A DNA stretch of 17,255 nt from CAZYWA01 sp964650975 [NCBI: uncultured bacterium]. Its GTDB lineage: Bacteria; JADJOY01. The first letter of the stretch is position 1; each line of letters begins with the position of its first letter. The notes beneath the pieces are model-generated. The model saw only the letters and a program-made list of their open reading frames with translations. It searched no databases and was not told the origin of the DNA. The DNA lies in NCBI GenBank assembly GCA_964650975.1, contig CAZYWA010000118.1, positions 1 through 17,255 on the forward strand, given 5' to 3'. A program made the translations under genes and the position numbers. Shown here piece by piece: positions 1 to 9,800 of the stretch.

Positions 1-1181
1 GACTGGAGCGAAGTGCCGGAATAGGTGCGGCCCTTCCAGGTGACCGCACGGTTGCCTCGCGACACGAGGGCCGAGTTCCAGAGCACCGCGATCGCGAACA
101 GCGCGGCCAGCGGGGTCAGCCACCAGCTGGCGCGGTCGATGCCGTAGTAGAGATCGAGCAAAAACCGGCACGCCGCCTGGGCCGCGATGGTCGAGAGGCC
201 GATCGCCGTGAGCAGCACGCCGGCGTGCGCGGCTGGCGCGGTGGTGGCGAGCCAGATCCCGCCTGGCACGCAGAGCCAGGGCAGGAGCAGCATGAGGAAG
301 ACGCCGAGGGTGCCTCCCAGTACCACGGCAAGCCGCTGATCGAGACCCTTGAAGGTGACGCGGCTCCAGCCCTCCCAGAGTCGTCCCAGCGTGACCTCGC
401 GCGACAGGCTCGCGACGCGCGTGCCATCGGCGAGCACGAGGCCGAGGCCCGCCGCCTTCACCTTCCGCGCCAGCATCAGGTCCTCGACGATCTCGCCGCG
501 CATGGCTCCATGACCGCCGATCGCATCGTAGGCGTCGCGGCGAAACAGCAGGAACGGGCCGGGCGCCATCGCCACGTCGGGAAACGCCGGATCGTTCACG
601 CGATCGGGCGGGATCAGGAACATCATCATCTGGTACATCAGCGGCTGCAGCAGCCGCTCCCAGAAGGCGTGGAACGAGGTCCCGAGCAGCAGCGTGGTGA
701 GGCCCGCGCGCCGTGAAACGGCGAGCGCGTGCGCCTCGCTGAGGCAGCTCGGTCGAAGCGTGACGTCCGCGTCGAGCAGCAAGAGGTGGGCGCCGCTCGC
801 CGCGGCGACGCCCTGCACGATCGCGTGGTTCTTTCCGGCCCAGCCGGGCGGACACTCCGCGCCGCGCACCAGCTTCAGACGTGAATCGGCGGCCGCCATC
901 GACTCGACGATCGACGCGGTCGAATCGCTGGAGCGGTCGTCGACGACGATCACCTCGAAGCGCGGATGATCTTGCGCGAGCGCGCTCGAGACGCAGGCGC
1001 GGATCCGCCGCTCCTCGTTCCGGGCGGGGATGACGACCGAGAGCATTGGCGCGGGCTCGGGCAGCGGGTCGGGACGCGAAGCGGGTAGGCGCGGGATCTT
1101 GCGGTGGTGATCGGCCAGGATCGGCGGCCCCAGCATCCACAGCCAGAGCACCACCGTGGCGACGATCAAGAGCGCTGACAT
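1..1181 (-). CDS. GT2 glycosyltransferase, membrane-anchored (HpnB/CrtQ-like), 3' end outside window
   Basis: Family 2 glycosyltransferase that probably transfers a sugar from a nucleotide-sugar to a lipid or other acceptor at the inner face of the cytoplasmic membrane. About 393 codons are visible. An N-terminal membrane segment covers residues 3-22. The GT-A core begins at about 47 with SVVIPARNEE and VIVVDDRSSDST (78-89). GWAGKNHA near 113, a pattern I associate with hopanoid- and carotenoid-linked GT2 enzymes, is followed by the metal-binding DAD at about 137-139 and an ED pair (about 233-234) where the catalytic base is expected. Hydrophobic segments follow at about 285-335 and 350-370, then TWKGRTY, which is usually very near the C-terminus of this group, so only a few residues are probably missing. 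The ATG start lies 6 bases after the GH3-type gene's stop, making this the last visible gene of the operon. Acceptor and sugar cannot be told from sequence. Confidence 0.85.
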   Translation of the reverse strand, partial: MSALLIVATVVLWLWMLGPPILADHHRKIPRLPASRPDPLPEPAPMLSVVIPARNEERRIRACVSSALAQDHPRFEVIVVDDRSSDSTASIVESMAAADSRLKLVRGAECPPGWAGKNHAIVQGVAAASGAHLLLLDADVTLRPSCLSEAHALAVSRRAGLTTLLLGTSFHAFWERLLQPLMYQMMMFLIPPDRVNDPAFPDVAMAPGPFLLFRRDAYDAIGGHGAMRGEIVEDLMLARKVKAAGLGLVLADGTRVASLSREVTLGRLWEGWSRVTFKGLDQRLAVVLGGTLGVFLMLLLPWLCVPGGIWLATTAPAAHAGVLLTAIGLSTIAAQAACRFLLDLYYGIDRASWWLTPLAALFAIAVLWNSALVSRGNRAVTWKGRTYSGTSLQ

Positions 1182-1187
1182 CCGAGG

Positions 1188-2933
1188 TCAGCTCCAGTCG
1201 ACCACGCCGCGAACGCCGAACGCGTCCGGCAGCTTGCGATCGCGCGCCAGGTGCAGCGCCTTCACGTGCGCGTCGGGAGCGCCCTCGGCCACGCGCCGCC
1301 GGCGGTAGCGGTCGTAGCTCTCCTCCGGGACCACGATGAGCCGTGGCTCGCCCAGCCGCTGCGAGGCGCGCTTCGCCTCGTATTCGAGGTTGCTGCGCTG
1401 CAGCTCGGCGTCGCAGGCGCGCAGCAGATCCCGGAGCCGCTCCTCGTTCGCCGGCTCGCGCAGCTCGACGTAGAAGAGGTAACGCGGCACCGGGCCGGCG
1501 AGGTCGACCGAGACCGTGAAGCCGGCCAGCTCGATCGCGAGCCGCTCCTGCACGCGGCTCAGTGCCTCGACCACGTGCGACTCGCCGAGCTTTTCGCCGG
1601 TGATGGAGATCATGTTGCCGCCCTTGTGCAGGAACTTGAGACGCGGTGCTCGTCCGAAGAATCCCGTCACCTCCACCAGGTCGTTGATGTCGTAGCGGTA
1701 GAGGCCGGCCGACGTGGTGAGGATCGTGAAGTAGCGACCACCTTGCTCGACGCGCGAGGCATCGACGGCGGCGCCGAGATCGCCGCGCTCGCGCGCATCC
1801 TCCGGCAGGAATTCCAGAAAAGCCACGGGGAGCGCCAGCACCCCGTCGTCGCGCCGCGCCGAGAGCGGAACGGTGAAGCTTCCCTCGGTGGCGGCGTAGC
1901 CGATCTCGTGAACCGGCAAATCCTCGCCGAACCAGTGGGCGAACTGCTGCAGATAGAAGGGAGCGCTGCCTCCCTTCCAGCACAGCACCGCCGCGAAGCG
2001 GTCCCATACGTCGGTGGGCCGCAGATGGCCGCGCGTCTCCTTGAGGCGGCGTAGCTTGGCGGCAAGCGCCGGGTTGGGACCCTTGATGCGCTTCCGGACC
2101 GCGGCGACGAGCGCCGGATCGAGGCCGTCGAGCATCTCGGCGCTGCCGCGCTCCAGGTCGCGAGCCAGGCGCTCGCCGTACTCGTCGAGCTTCCGCGCCA
2201 GGAGCACCACGGTGCTGGGATTGGCGGTGTGGATGCGGGTGATGTCGTTCTCGAGCGCCAATCGCAGCAGCAGGTAGTACTTGCGCTCGAAGTCCTCGAG
2301 CTCGAAGAGGCCGAGCGGGTAGGTGTCGCGATCGCGCAGCCACGCCGGTTTCGCCGCCTCGATCTTGCCGGTGATCGAGCCGAACGGGATGCCGCCGGGT
2401 GTCGTGCCCTGCACCTTGGGGCTCACCATGCCGAGCTCGGCGCCGAGCGCCAGCTGCGGGAGGTTCTCGGCCAGCGCGCGTGCGAAGAGCGAGCGGCCCA
2501 GCAGGAACTCGCGGAAGTAGCTGGGGGTGATCGGGATGCCCTTGGGCTTGCCGGTGGTGCCGCTCGATTGGCCGAACCAGGTGGGATCGTCGGCGGTCAG
2601 CACGCGCTTCTCTCCCGCCACCGCGCGATCGAGCCATGGAGACAGCGCCTCGAAGTCGCGGATCGGCACCGAGCGCTGGTAGTCCTCGATGGTGCGGATC
2701 CGGTCGAGGCCGTGCTCGCGGCCGAACGCGGTGTCGCGATTGCGCTCGACCATCGAGAGCAGCTTCGCGGTGGCCGCCTCCCGCGGACTCTCGGCCGCCG
2801 CGACCAGCTGCTTCCAGGCGCTGCCGGTCGCGAGCCGTACGGCGCCGCGGAAGATCTTCGCCTTGGCGGGAAGCGGGCTCCGGCTGGGGGCCGGATCGAA
2901 GGCGGAGATCGCGTCCACCGGAGCGATTCTCAC
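1188..2933 (-). CDS. GH3-family acyl-adenylating (acyl-acid amido synthetase-like) enzyme
   Basis: Predicted 581-residue member of the GH3 auxin-responsive family. Plant members adenylate a carboxylic acid and join it to an amino acid; the substrates of bacterial members are mostly unknown. The ATP/phosphate loop is at about 122-132 ([11 protein letters not shown]), closer to general ANL adenylating enzymes than the plant SSGTSxGxxK form. Other family signatures are GYAATEGS (about 345-352), [11 protein letters not shown] (about 412-422) and [13 protein letters not shown] (about 437-449), followed by a C-terminal cap domain. Length fits the family (about 550-600). I chose GTG at 2933 because it overlaps the permease stop by four bases (GTGA), like the junctions upstream; GTG at 2918 is the alternative. 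No signal peptide or membrane segment, so cytoplasmic. Its place between an exporter and a glycosyltransferase suggests it makes the exported molecule, which is inference. Confidence 0.85.
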   Translation of the reverse strand: MRIAPVDAISAFDPAPSRSPLPAKAKIFRGAVRLATGSAWKQLVAAAESPREAATAKLLSMVERNRDTAFGREHGLDRIRTIEDYQRSVPIRDFEALSPWLDRAVAGEKRVLTADDPTWFGQSSGTTGKPKGIPITPSYFREFLLGRSLFARALAENLPQLALGAELGMVSPKVQGTTPGGIPFGSITGKIEAAKPAWLRDRDTYPLGLFELEDFERKYYLLLRLALENDITRIHTANPSTVVLLARKLDEYGERLARDLERGSAEMLDGLDPALVAAVRKRIKGPNPALAAKLRRLKETRGHLRPTDVWDRFAAVLCWKGGSAPFYLQQFAHWFGEDLPVHEIGYAATEGSFTVPLSARRDDGVLALPVAFLEFLPEDARERGDLGAAVDASRVEQGGRYFTILTTSAGLYRYDINDLVEVTGFFGRAPRLKFLHKGGNMISITGEKLGESHVVEALSRVQERLAIELAGFTVSVDLAGPVPRYLFYVELREPANEERLRDLLRACDAELQRSNLEYEAKRASQRLGEPRLIVVPEESYDRYRRRRVAEGAPDAHVKALHLARDRKLPDAFGVRGVVDWS

Positions 2934-4117
2934 TCGTAGCGCAGCGCTTCGATCGGATCGAGGTCGGCCGCTTTCTTGGCAGGATAGACCCCGAAGAAGA
3001 TCCCCACCGCGAACGCGAACAGGAACGCCACGGTCACCGACCACGCGGTGGTGTGGGTCGGTAACGACGGATAGAAGGCGTGCGCGAGTGCCGCGCCGAC
3101 GATCCCGAGAACGATCCCGACGATCCCGCCCACCACGCTCAGCGTCACCGCCTCGATCAGGAACTGCAGCAGCACGTCCTGCTTGCGCGCCCCGACCGCC
3201 TTGCGGATGCCGATCTCGCGGGTGCGCTCGCGCACGCTCACCAGCATGATGTTCATGATGCCGATGCCGCCCACCAGGAGCGAGATGCCGGCGATGGCGC
3301 CGAGCGTGTACTTGAGCGCGCCGGTGATGCTGTCGAGCTTGGCCAGGATCGCGGACTGGCTCTGGATGGTGAAGTCCTCGCGCCCGCCGAAGCGCGACTT
3401 GAGCACGTCGCGGATCTGCGCGATCGCCACGTCCACGGGAGTCCCGGCGCGCGGCGTCGCGAAGATCTGGTTCACGCCTTCGATCTGGAAGAGCTCCTGC
3501 GCGGCGGGGAGCGGCACGTAGATGCGTTCGTCGGGGCTCTGGCCCAGCGATCGGCCAGCCTCCGCCATCACCCCGATCACCTGGAACGGCGTGTCGTCGA
3601 CCTTGATGCGCTCGCCGAGCGGATTGGCGCTGCCGAACAGCTGGTGGGCCACGTCGGTGCCGATCGCCGCGACGCGCCGGCCGGCATCCATGTCGGCGTC
3701 GGTGATGAAGCTGCCGGTCGCGAGCCGTGCGCTGCGCAGTCGCCGGTAGGACGGTGTCACCCCGAACACCGAAGCGTTGTAGCGCTTGGGACCCACGCGA
3801 GCGCTGGCCGAGCCGGTCACGATGGCGGCGACGTCGCCGACACCGGGCGCCCGGCGCTCGATGGCGTGCGCGTCGTCGAGCCGGAACTTCACCACGGTGG
3901 CGCGCCCGCCGTGGATCTGGCCCGGGATCACCCACAAGAGATCGCTCCCCAGCTCCTGGATCTGGCCGGTCACGAAGTCGCTGGCGCCCTGACCGACGGC
4001 CACCAGCAGGATGACGCTCAGAACGCCGATGATGACGCCCAGCATGGTGAGCACCGACCGCACCCGATTGGCGCGCAGCGCCTCGAGCGCCGTGCGGAAG
4101 CTCTCCCAGAAGCTCAT
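2930..4117 (-). CDS. MacB/FtsX-type ABC transporter permease
   Basis: 395-residue inner-membrane permease of the MacB/LolC/FtsX class. These work by mechanotransmission: ATP hydrolysis in the cytoplasm drives movement of the periplasmic domain rather than passage through a classical channel. An amphipathic N-terminus leads to a membrane helix at about 20-45 ([21 protein letters not shown]), then a periplasmic core domain to about 260. Three C-terminal helices follow at about 270-295, 320-345 and 355-380, with the family ending [10 protein letters not shown]. The ATPase domain is encoded separately, unlike E. coli MacB, where both are on one chain. ATG at 4117 overlaps the ATPase stop by four bases. 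With the adaptor and ATPase it forms a MacA-MacB-like tripartite pump needing a TolC-type outer-membrane partner, which is not in the window. The substrate is unknown. Confidence 0.93.
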   Translation of the reverse strand: MSFWESFRTALEALRANRVRSVLTMLGVIIGVLSVILLVAVGQGASDFVTGQIQELGSDLLWVIPGQIHGGRATVVKFRLDDAHAIERRAPGVGDVAAIVTGSASARVGPKRYNASVFGVTPSYRRLRSARLATGSFITDADMDAGRRVAAIGTDVAHQLFGSANPLGERIKVDDTPFQVIGVMAEAGRSLGQSPDERIYVPLPAAQELFQIEGVNQIFATPRAGTPVDVAIAQIRDVLKSRFGGREDFTIQSQSAILAKLDSITGALKYTLGAIAGISLLVGGIGIMNIMLVSVRERTREIGIRKAVGARKQDVLLQFLIEAVTLSVVGGIVGIVLGIVGAALAHAFYPSLPTHTTAWSVTVAFLFAFAVGIFFGVYPAKKAADLDPIEALRYE

Positions 4118-4791
4118 CCGGTCCGGTCCTCGACGATCAACCCGTCGCGCACCCGCACCAGGCGGTGCGCATGCGCGGCGACGTCGTTGTCGTGCGTGAC
4201 GATGATGAGCGTGACACCTTGCTCGCCGTTCAGCCGCTCGAAGAGCTGGATGATCTCGGCTCCCACCTTGCTGTCGAGATTGCCGGTGGGCTCGTCGGCC
4301 AGCACCAGCGACGGCTGGTTGACCAGCGCGCGCGCGATCGCCACCCGCTGCCGTTGCCCGCCGGAGAGCTCGTTGGGCACGTGGTGCATGCGATCGGTGA
4401 GGTCGACCAGCGCCAGCGCGCGCTCCGCGCGCTCGCGCCGCTCGACCGGCGGCAGCCCGCCATACACCAGGGGCAATTCCACGTTCTTGAGCGCCGACAT
4501 GCGCGGCATGAGATTGAAGGTCTGGAACACGAATCCCACCTGGCGATTCCGGAACCGCGCCAGCGCATCGTCGTCGAGGCGCGAGACTTCCTCGCCGTCG
4601 AGCCGGTAGGAGCCGGAGGTCGGCGAGTCGAGACAGCCCAGGATGTTCATGAGGGTCGACTTGCCCGACCCGGAAGGTCCGACGATCGCGACGTATTCGC
4701 CCGACTGGATCTGGAGGTCGATGCCCGCGAGGGCTCGCACCTCCTCGCCCCCCATCGGATAGATCTTGGTGACGCGCTCGAGCTCGATCAC
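4114..4791 (-). CDS. ABC transporter ATPase, MacB/LolD type
   Basis: 225-residue nucleotide-binding subunit of the exporter. All ABC motifs are present: Walker [10 protein letters not shown] (38-46), Q-loop at FVFQTFNL (Gln90), signature [10 protein letters not shown] (142-151), Walker [14 protein letters not shown] (162-174) and switch His200 in [14 protein letters not shown] and the short length are typical of the MacB/LolD/FtsE group. GTG at 4791 overlaps the adaptor stop by four bases (GTGA), and the frame upstream of it is only the shadow of the adaptor gene, so the start is well supported. The stop overlaps the permease ATG in turn, so the three exporter genes are translationally coupled in the order adaptor, ATPase, permease. 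Confidence 0.95.
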   Translation of the reverse strand: MIELERVTKIYPMGGEEVRALAGIDLQIQSGEYVAIVGPSGSGKSTLMNILGCLDSPTSGSYRLDGEEVSRLDDDALARFRNRQVGFVFQTFNLMPRMSALKNVELPLVYGGLPPVERRERAERALALVDLTDRMHHVPNELSGGQRQRVAIARALVNQPSLVLADEPTGNLDSKVGAEIIQLFERLNGEQGVTLIIVTHDNDVAAHAHRLVRVRDGLIVEDRTG

Positions 4792-5936
4792 TCCCCGGCC
4801 TCTTGGATCGGCGCGCCGGCCCGGACCTTCATGCCGTCCTGCGTCTTGTCGTCGGTGTTGAGCAGCACCAGCTCGCCTTCGCCGACGCCGTCCTTGATCT
4901 CGACCCGGTTGAAGGTCCGGATGCCGGTGTGCACCGCGCGCGCGTGCACCTTGCCGTACTTCCGCCAGCGCCGCTCGAGCACGAACACGGTGGGCGTGCC
5001 GTTCACGTCGGCGACCGCGTTGCTGGGCAGCGACAGCGCGTTTTCCGCTTTGCCCACGACGATTCCCACGTCGACGCTCATGCCCACCCGCAGCGCGGGA
5101 TCGGCCGCGTCGATCTCGATCCGGACCTCGACGCCGCGCGCCGCGCGCTTGCTCACGGCGACCACCGGCGAGACCCACGCCACGCGGCCCTGGAACGTCT
5201 GGCCCGCAAGCGCGTCGGCCGTGATCCGCACCGTCTGACCGGCCGCGGCCTTGTGCGCGTCGGCCTCGTCGATCACGGCTTCGATCACCAGCTGCGACGC
5301 GTCCATCACCTCGAAGGCTGGTTGTTTCGGCGCCAGCGTCTGGCCGGCGTCGACGTGCACCGCCTTGAGCGTGCCCGCCACGGGCGCCCGGAGCTTCGTG
5401 TCGTCGAGCCGGTGCTGAGCGATCGCCTGCGAGGACTCCATCTGCTCGACCTTGGTGCGCAGCGACTCGACCTCGCTCTGGGCCGAGCGCCACGCGAGCG
5501 CCGCGGCCTCGGCCTGCTTCCGCGAGAACACACCTTCCTTGAAGAGGTCGTAGGCCTTGCGGTAGTCGCTCCCCGACTGGTCGCGCCGCACGTTGGCCTC
5601 TCGCAGCGCCGCGCGCGCGCTGTCGAGGTTTCCCTTCTCGATCCGCAACCGGTCGTCGAGCTCGCCCGGGTCGAGGGTCATCACGACCTCGCCGGCGGTC
5701 ACGGTGTCACCGGGACGCTTGGTCACCTGCAGCACCGAGCCACCCAGATCCGACACCACGACCCGCGAGTCCCGAGGCTCGAGCGTGCCCGACGACACTC
5801 CGTTCACCACGTCGAGCACCACGCCGCGCTCGACCTTGGTCACCTGCACTTCGGGAGGCTTGGGGGTCAGGAAGCCGAACAGCAGCAGCCCGCCCACCAC
5901 GGCTCCCGCGAGCCCGACGATTCGCTTCCGCGTCAT
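4788..5936 (-). CDS. Periplasmic adaptor (MacA/HlyD-type membrane fusion protein)
   Basis: 382-residue adaptor linking an inner-membrane MacB-type pump to an outer-membrane channel. A single N-terminal membrane segment (about 6-23) anchors it. The first half of the lipoyl-like domain ([20 protein letters not shown], about 66-85) precedes an alpha-helical hairpin (about 95-175). The second lipoyl half ([20 protein letters not shown], about 182-201) comes next, then beta-barrel and membrane-proximal domains. I chose ATG 5936 because GGAG lies a few bases upstream and the membrane anchor starts at once. An in-frame ATG at 5984 would add a proline-rich 16-residue extension. As first gene of the leftward operon it lies just downstream of a likely promoter (6021-6049). 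The lysine/arginine-rich start argues for an uncleaved anchor rather than a cleaved signal. Confidence 0.92.
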   Translation of the reverse strand: MTRKRIVGLAGAVVGGLLLFGFLTPKPPEVQVTKVERGVVLDVVNGVSSGTLEPRDSRVVVSDLGGSVLQVTKRPGDTVTAGEVVMTLDPGELDDRLRIEKGNLDSARAALREANVRRDQSGSDYRKAYDLFKEGVFSRKQAEAAALAWRSAQSEVESLRTKVEQMESSQAIAQHRLDDTKLRAPVAGTLKAVHVDAGQTLAPKQPAFEVMDASQLVIEAVIDEADAHKAAAGQTVRITADALAGQTFQGRVAWVSPVVAVSKRAARGVEVRIEIDAADPALRVGMSVDVGIVVGKAENALSLPSNAVADVNGTPTVFVLERRWRKYGKVHARAVHTGIRTFNRVEIKDGVGEGELVLLNTDDKTQDGMKVRAGAPIQEAGE

Positions 5937-5979
5937 GGCTCCGCGCACTCCGGGGGACGTTGGAGGAGGGGGACCTTCA

Positions 5980-6002
5980 TGCATCGCGAGTCCGGCGATG
6001 CA
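5980..6002. repeat. Inverted repeat in the leader of the exporter operon
   Basis: TGCATCG (5980-5986) and CGATGCA (5996-6002) form a perfect 7-base inverted repeat around a 9-base spacer. It falls just downstream of the predicted leftward transcription start and covers the alternative ATG at 5984. It could be a repressor site or an mRNA hairpin; no known regulator is implied. Confidence 0.4.
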
Positions 6003-6020
6003 CGGGAAAAGCGGCGCGGG

Positions 6021-6049
6021 AGCGTACGGGAAGGGTCGGGGGGCGTCAA
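6021..6049 (-). promoter_or_regulatory. Probable sigma-70-type promoter of the exporter/GH3/GT2 operon
   Basis: Reading leftwards, TTGACG (6049-6044) is separated by exactly 17 bases from TACGCT (6026-6021). The -35 matches consensus at 5 of 6 positions, the -10 at only 3 of 6. Transcription would start near 6014, leaving a leader of about 80 bases before ATG 5936. The position in the divergent gap fits; the weak -10 keeps confidence moderate. Confidence 0.5.
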
Positions 6050-6090
6050 ACGCGGACCGCGTGAAATCGCGAGTTTTTCCGCGGGCGATA

Positions 6091-6096
6091 TACAAT
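6091..6096 (+). promoter_or_regulatory. Probable -10 element for the acyltransferase/receptor operon
   Basis: TACAAT matches the -10 consensus at 5 of 6 positions and lies in an AT-rich patch (GATATACAAT) that stands out in GC-rich DNA. No convincing -35 is seen at 16-18 bases. Transcription would start near 6103, three bases before ATG 6106, so the message would be essentially leaderless unless translation starts at ATG 6139. Confidence 0.45.
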
Positions 6097-6105
6097 CCGG
6101 CGCCC

Positions 6106-6879
6106 ATGCCGGACCGCCAGCCCGATCGCCGCGAGCGCATGCCGGCCGGCATGCGGCTGCTCAACGTCGGCTTCGACGTGACCACGCCGGCCCACGGGAT
6201 CGGCATGGTGGAGGTGTGCTTCGAGGCGGTGGAAGCGTTGAGGGAGCGGTTGCGCCAGCAAGGGACGCGGGTGGGGCACGTGTCATTTCTGCTCAAGGCC
6301 GTGGCGAAGGCGATCGCGTTCGAGCCGCAGGCGCACGCGTTTCTCGAGGGCGGCAAGCTGATTCGGCCGGGCAACGTCGACGTGGGCGTGTCGGTGGCGG
6401 GGAAGGGGAACTACGCGCCGGTGGCGGTGCTCGAATCGGTCGAGTCGAAGTCCCTGGGCCGGGTGGCCGAGGAGCTGCGCGACCTCTCGGAGACCAAACG
6501 CGGCGAAGAGGACCAGGCGCTGCGGCTCTTCGGCATCCTCTACTGGCTCCTGGGATTCGACTGGATACGCCGTGCCGCGCTCAAGCTCGGGCTCAGGCGC
6601 TTCGCGATCGCGCGCCGGCTGGTGGGTACGATCCAGGTGAGCACCCTGCCGCAGCTCGACCTCTTCTGGCCGCTGCGCTTCAACTCCTCGGCCGTCATCG
6701 CGCTCGGCCGGGTGCGGCCGCGCCCGTGGGTGGTGGACGGAACGGTGCGCGCCGCTCCGGTGGGACGGATCGCGATCTCGATCGATCACCGGGTCCTCGA
6801 CGGATGGAAGGCCGATCGGCTGCTGGGGGAGATCGCTCGCATCCTCGAGGATCCCACCGAGCTCGAGACGTTCCTGTGA
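6106..6879 (+). CDS. Stand-alone 2-oxoacid dehydrogenase E2-type acyltransferase catalytic domain
   Basis: 257-residue protein matching only the catalytic (CAT-like) domain of dihydrolipoamide acyltransferases. Family features are an N-terminal strand region (LLNVGFDVTTPAHG, about 18-31), VDVGVSVAGKGNYAPVAVL (about 91-109) and the active-site motif IDHRVLDGWKAD (about 226-237). In that motif His228 and Asp232 correspond to the catalytic HRxxDG. There is no lipoyl domain, no E1/E3-binding domain and no E1 or E3 gene nearby, so an ordinary dehydrogenase-complex role is unlikely; it probably acylates something else or has lost activity. A hydrophobic stretch at about 141-165 is unusual for soluble E2 cores. 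ATG 6106 has almost no leader behind the predicted -10; ATG 6139 or 6151 are possible alternatives. The stop overlaps the receptor start (GTGA), implying coupled expression. Confidence 0.75.
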   Translation: MPDRQPDRRERMPAGMRLLNVGFDVTTPAHGIGMVEVCFEAVEALRERLRQQGTRVGHVSFLLKAVAKAIAFEPQAHAFLEGGKLIRPGNVDVGVSVAGKGNYAPVAVLESVESKSLGRVAEELRDLSETKRGEEDQALRLFGILYWLLGFDWIRRAALKLGLRRFAIARRLVGTIQVSTLPQLDLFWPLRFNSSAVIALGRVRPRPWVVDGTVRAAPVGRIAISIDHRVLDGWKADRLLGEIARILEDPTELETFL

Positions 6880-9800
6880 AGTGGACCACCCGGATCGGCG
6901 CGTGGTGGCTGGCCGCGATGGCCGTGCTGCTCGCCGTGACCCCGGTTCGAGCCGGCGGCGAGCCCGAGCTGCGCGTGCTCTCGGTCTTCGATGACGAGGT
7001 CACCGATTGGATCGCCAAGGTCTTTCACGAGAAGACCGGGATCCAGCTGCTGCGGCCTCTCGGTCGGCGTTCGAGCCAGGAAGCCTTCGCTTACCTGGGC
7101 TCGCATCGCACCGCTCCCGAGGTGAGCGTGGTGCTCGGCGGGCCCGCGACCGCGTGGGCGGGCGCGGCCGACCAGGACCTCTTCGAGCCCTATGTCTCGT
7201 CGGAGCTCGCCGCCTATCCGCGGCGAGCCGACACTGGGTCGAGGTGGTCTTCGTTCTACGGCGGCACCGTCGCCTTCGCGACGCGCGCGGACGCCGGCAT
7301 ACCGCCGCCGCACAGCTGGTCGGACCTGCTGCGCGTCGACGGACCGCCGCTGCACGTGGTGTTCGCCAACCCGTCGACCTCGGGCACCGCGCTCACCGTC
7401 CTCACCACGCTGGTGACGGCCATGGGGGAGGACGCGGCGTTCACGTATCTCCGAGAGCTCGACGCGCGGGTCGTCAGCTACCCGTCGGCGGGCTCGGCGG
7501 CGGCGCGCCTGGTGAGCTCCGGAGTCGCCAACGTCGGCGTCGCCATCGATCACGACATCCAGCGCCAGATCGCGCAAGGAGCGCCGCTCGTCATCAGCTA
7601 TCCCGAGGACGCCGCCGGCTACGAGGTCGGCGGTGTGGGAATCCTGCGCCGCGCACCGGAGCCGGAGGCGGCGCGGACGTTCGTCGATTACTTGCTGTCG
7701 GAAGAGTTCCAGACGCTTCTCGCGACCTCGAACGAGGCGCTCCCCGAGCCGCTGCGCCCGGGAATGCCGGCGCAGGCGTGGCGCGCGTCGCTGCCCAGGC
7801 CACGCCGCGTCGTGGTCGATCCGGCCATCGCCGCGTCGCATCGTGTGGAGTGGCTCACGCGCTGGAACGGCGAGATCCTCGCGCGCCGCTCGCAGACCGG
7901 ATTCCGCGACGGCGCGATCGAGAGCACCGCACCTCGGGCCGGCAACGACTCGTTCGAGTCGGCGCCGCGCGCGGTGTGGGTGGATGTGCTCGTCGTGACG
8001 CTGGCGGTGGGCTGCTACGGCCTGCTGCGCCGCCGCACGCCGCTCATTCCTCGCTTCCTGGCGCTGGTGCTGGTGCTGGTGGCGATCACGGCCCTGCTCA
8101 TCGACCGGTTCTCGCTGCGCATGCAGCGGCTCGCGGGCGAGGAGCAGCGGCAGGCGCAAGCGCGCACCGCGACCGAGCTCTTCGCCGAGGAAACCGCCGC
8201 CGACCTGGTGGCCAGCAACCTGATGTCGATCGTGGACCGCGCCGAGAAGCTCTTCCGGCTCTTCCCCGGCGAGCTGGCCGACCTGGAGATCCGTGACGCG
8301 GCCGGCAGCCGGTTGCTCTACGCGGTGTGGCGCGAGACCGGGAAGACCGGGCACGTCGAGTGGGTCGAGCGGGCCAGCCGCGTCACGGTGGTATCGCCGA
8401 GCGAGCCGGTTTCCGGTGCGCGCGCCGAAGCGCGCGTCGAGCGGGTCCCGGATCCCAGGAGCGGGCATGTGCGGCTGGTGGTCACCGCGCCGATGAACGC
8501 GTACCAGACGTGGCGCGGCGAGGTGCGCGCCTCGTTCAGGCAGGTCGCCGGCGAGCGCGCCTCGGCGCAATCGGGGCGCAGTGTGCTGGTGATGGCGCTG
8601 ATCGGCGTCGCGGCCGGCTGGCTCGCGCTGAGCTTGTTCGTGGGGCGGGAGATCGTGGGCCCCCTCGAACGGCTGCGCGAGCGTCTCACCCGGGTCGGCC
8701 GCGGCGATCTCGGCGCCGACCCCGATCCCGCCGACCTGGCCAGGAACGACGAGGTCGCCGATCTCGCGCGCGGCTTTGCGCAAATGCTGGCCGAGCTGAG
8801 ACGCACCCGCGACGCCACCGGCGACGTCTCGGTGCAGCTCGACGAGGCACTCGCGGCGCTGGCGGGCCACGTGAGCGGTTTCGACGGCGCGGCCGCCGAG
8901 CACCGTCGCGCATCCGAGGAGGCGTTCGACGCGCTGGGGTCGGTGGAGTCGTGTCTGGCGAGCGTGCGCTCGGGAATCGGCGAGCTGCACCGCGACCTGA
9001 CCGAGACGGTGGCCCGTGTCGACGGCACCACCGGCTCGCTGGCCGCGTTCGGCGAGGTCGCGCGAGTCGTCGAGCAGGCGGCCCACGGCGCGGCTCGCGC
9101 GGTGGGGGATCTCGCCGCGTCGGCGGCGCGAGCAGAGCACAGCTCGGAGGTGGTGCAGCGCCAGGCCGCGGAAGCCGCCGGCATCCTGGGTCAGCTGATC
9201 AACGCGTCCGGCGAGGCCGGCGATCGCGCGCAATCGGTCCACGCCGCGATGACCGTGTCGCGAGAGGACGTGGAGCGGCAGCGCTTCCTGCTGCAAGGGA
9301 CGCTCGACGGTCTCACGCGCGCCACCGCCAGCGTCTCCGAGTTCGTGACGCTCGCTCGCGAGCTTCGTTCCAGCACCGAGCAAGTGGGGCATCTGGTCAA
9401 GCTCATCGGCGAGGTGAGCGAGGAAGCGGGCGTGCTGGCGCTCAACGCGGCGATCCTCGCCGCCCAGGCCGGCGAGCACGGCGCGGGCTTCGGGGTGGTG
9501 GCCGACGAGATGCGCGGTCTCGCGGCGCGCGTCGAGCAGGAAGCGCGCGAGGCGGACGCGATCGTCGGCTCGATCGCCGAGAAGGCGGAGCGCGCGGCGG
9601 ACGCCGCGTCGGACGGTCAGCAGAACGTCGGCTTGGCCCTCGGTGCCGCCGGGCAGATCGACACCGTGATGGAGCGCATCGAGCGCGACACGCGCGCCGC
9701 CGCGCAGCACGCCGACTCGATCTCGCTCGCCAGCGGCGACCAGGACCGCCGCGGCCGGCTGCTGCTGCAAGGGTTGCAGGACTTCGAGGATCGGGTCGAG

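Noticed and set aside
2820-3728. An exact 19-base repeat at 2820-2838 and 3710-3728
   Set aside because: Both copies encode RLATGS in the reading frame of their own gene (GH3-type and permease) with the preferred codons, so coincidence of protein sequence and codon bias explains it.
2934-3935. N-terminal extension of the GH3-type frame into the permease gene
   Set aside because: The extension is low-complexity Arg/Asp/Gly sequence overlapping a well-supported permease; the GTGA overlap at 2930-2933 gives a better start.
4803-6875. Plus-strand open frame continuous with the receptor frame, far upstream of its start
   Set aside because: It crosses the adaptor gene and the acyltransferase gene and lacks any domain. 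The receptor begins with a signal-like segment at GTG 6876, which overlaps the upstream stop.
6786-9770. A 994-codon open frame on the minus strand opposite the receptor gene
   Set aside because: It mirrors the codon pattern of the receptor, is rich in Arg, Ala, His and Gly without domain motifs, and runs through the divergent neighbour. This is a typical GC-rich shadow.
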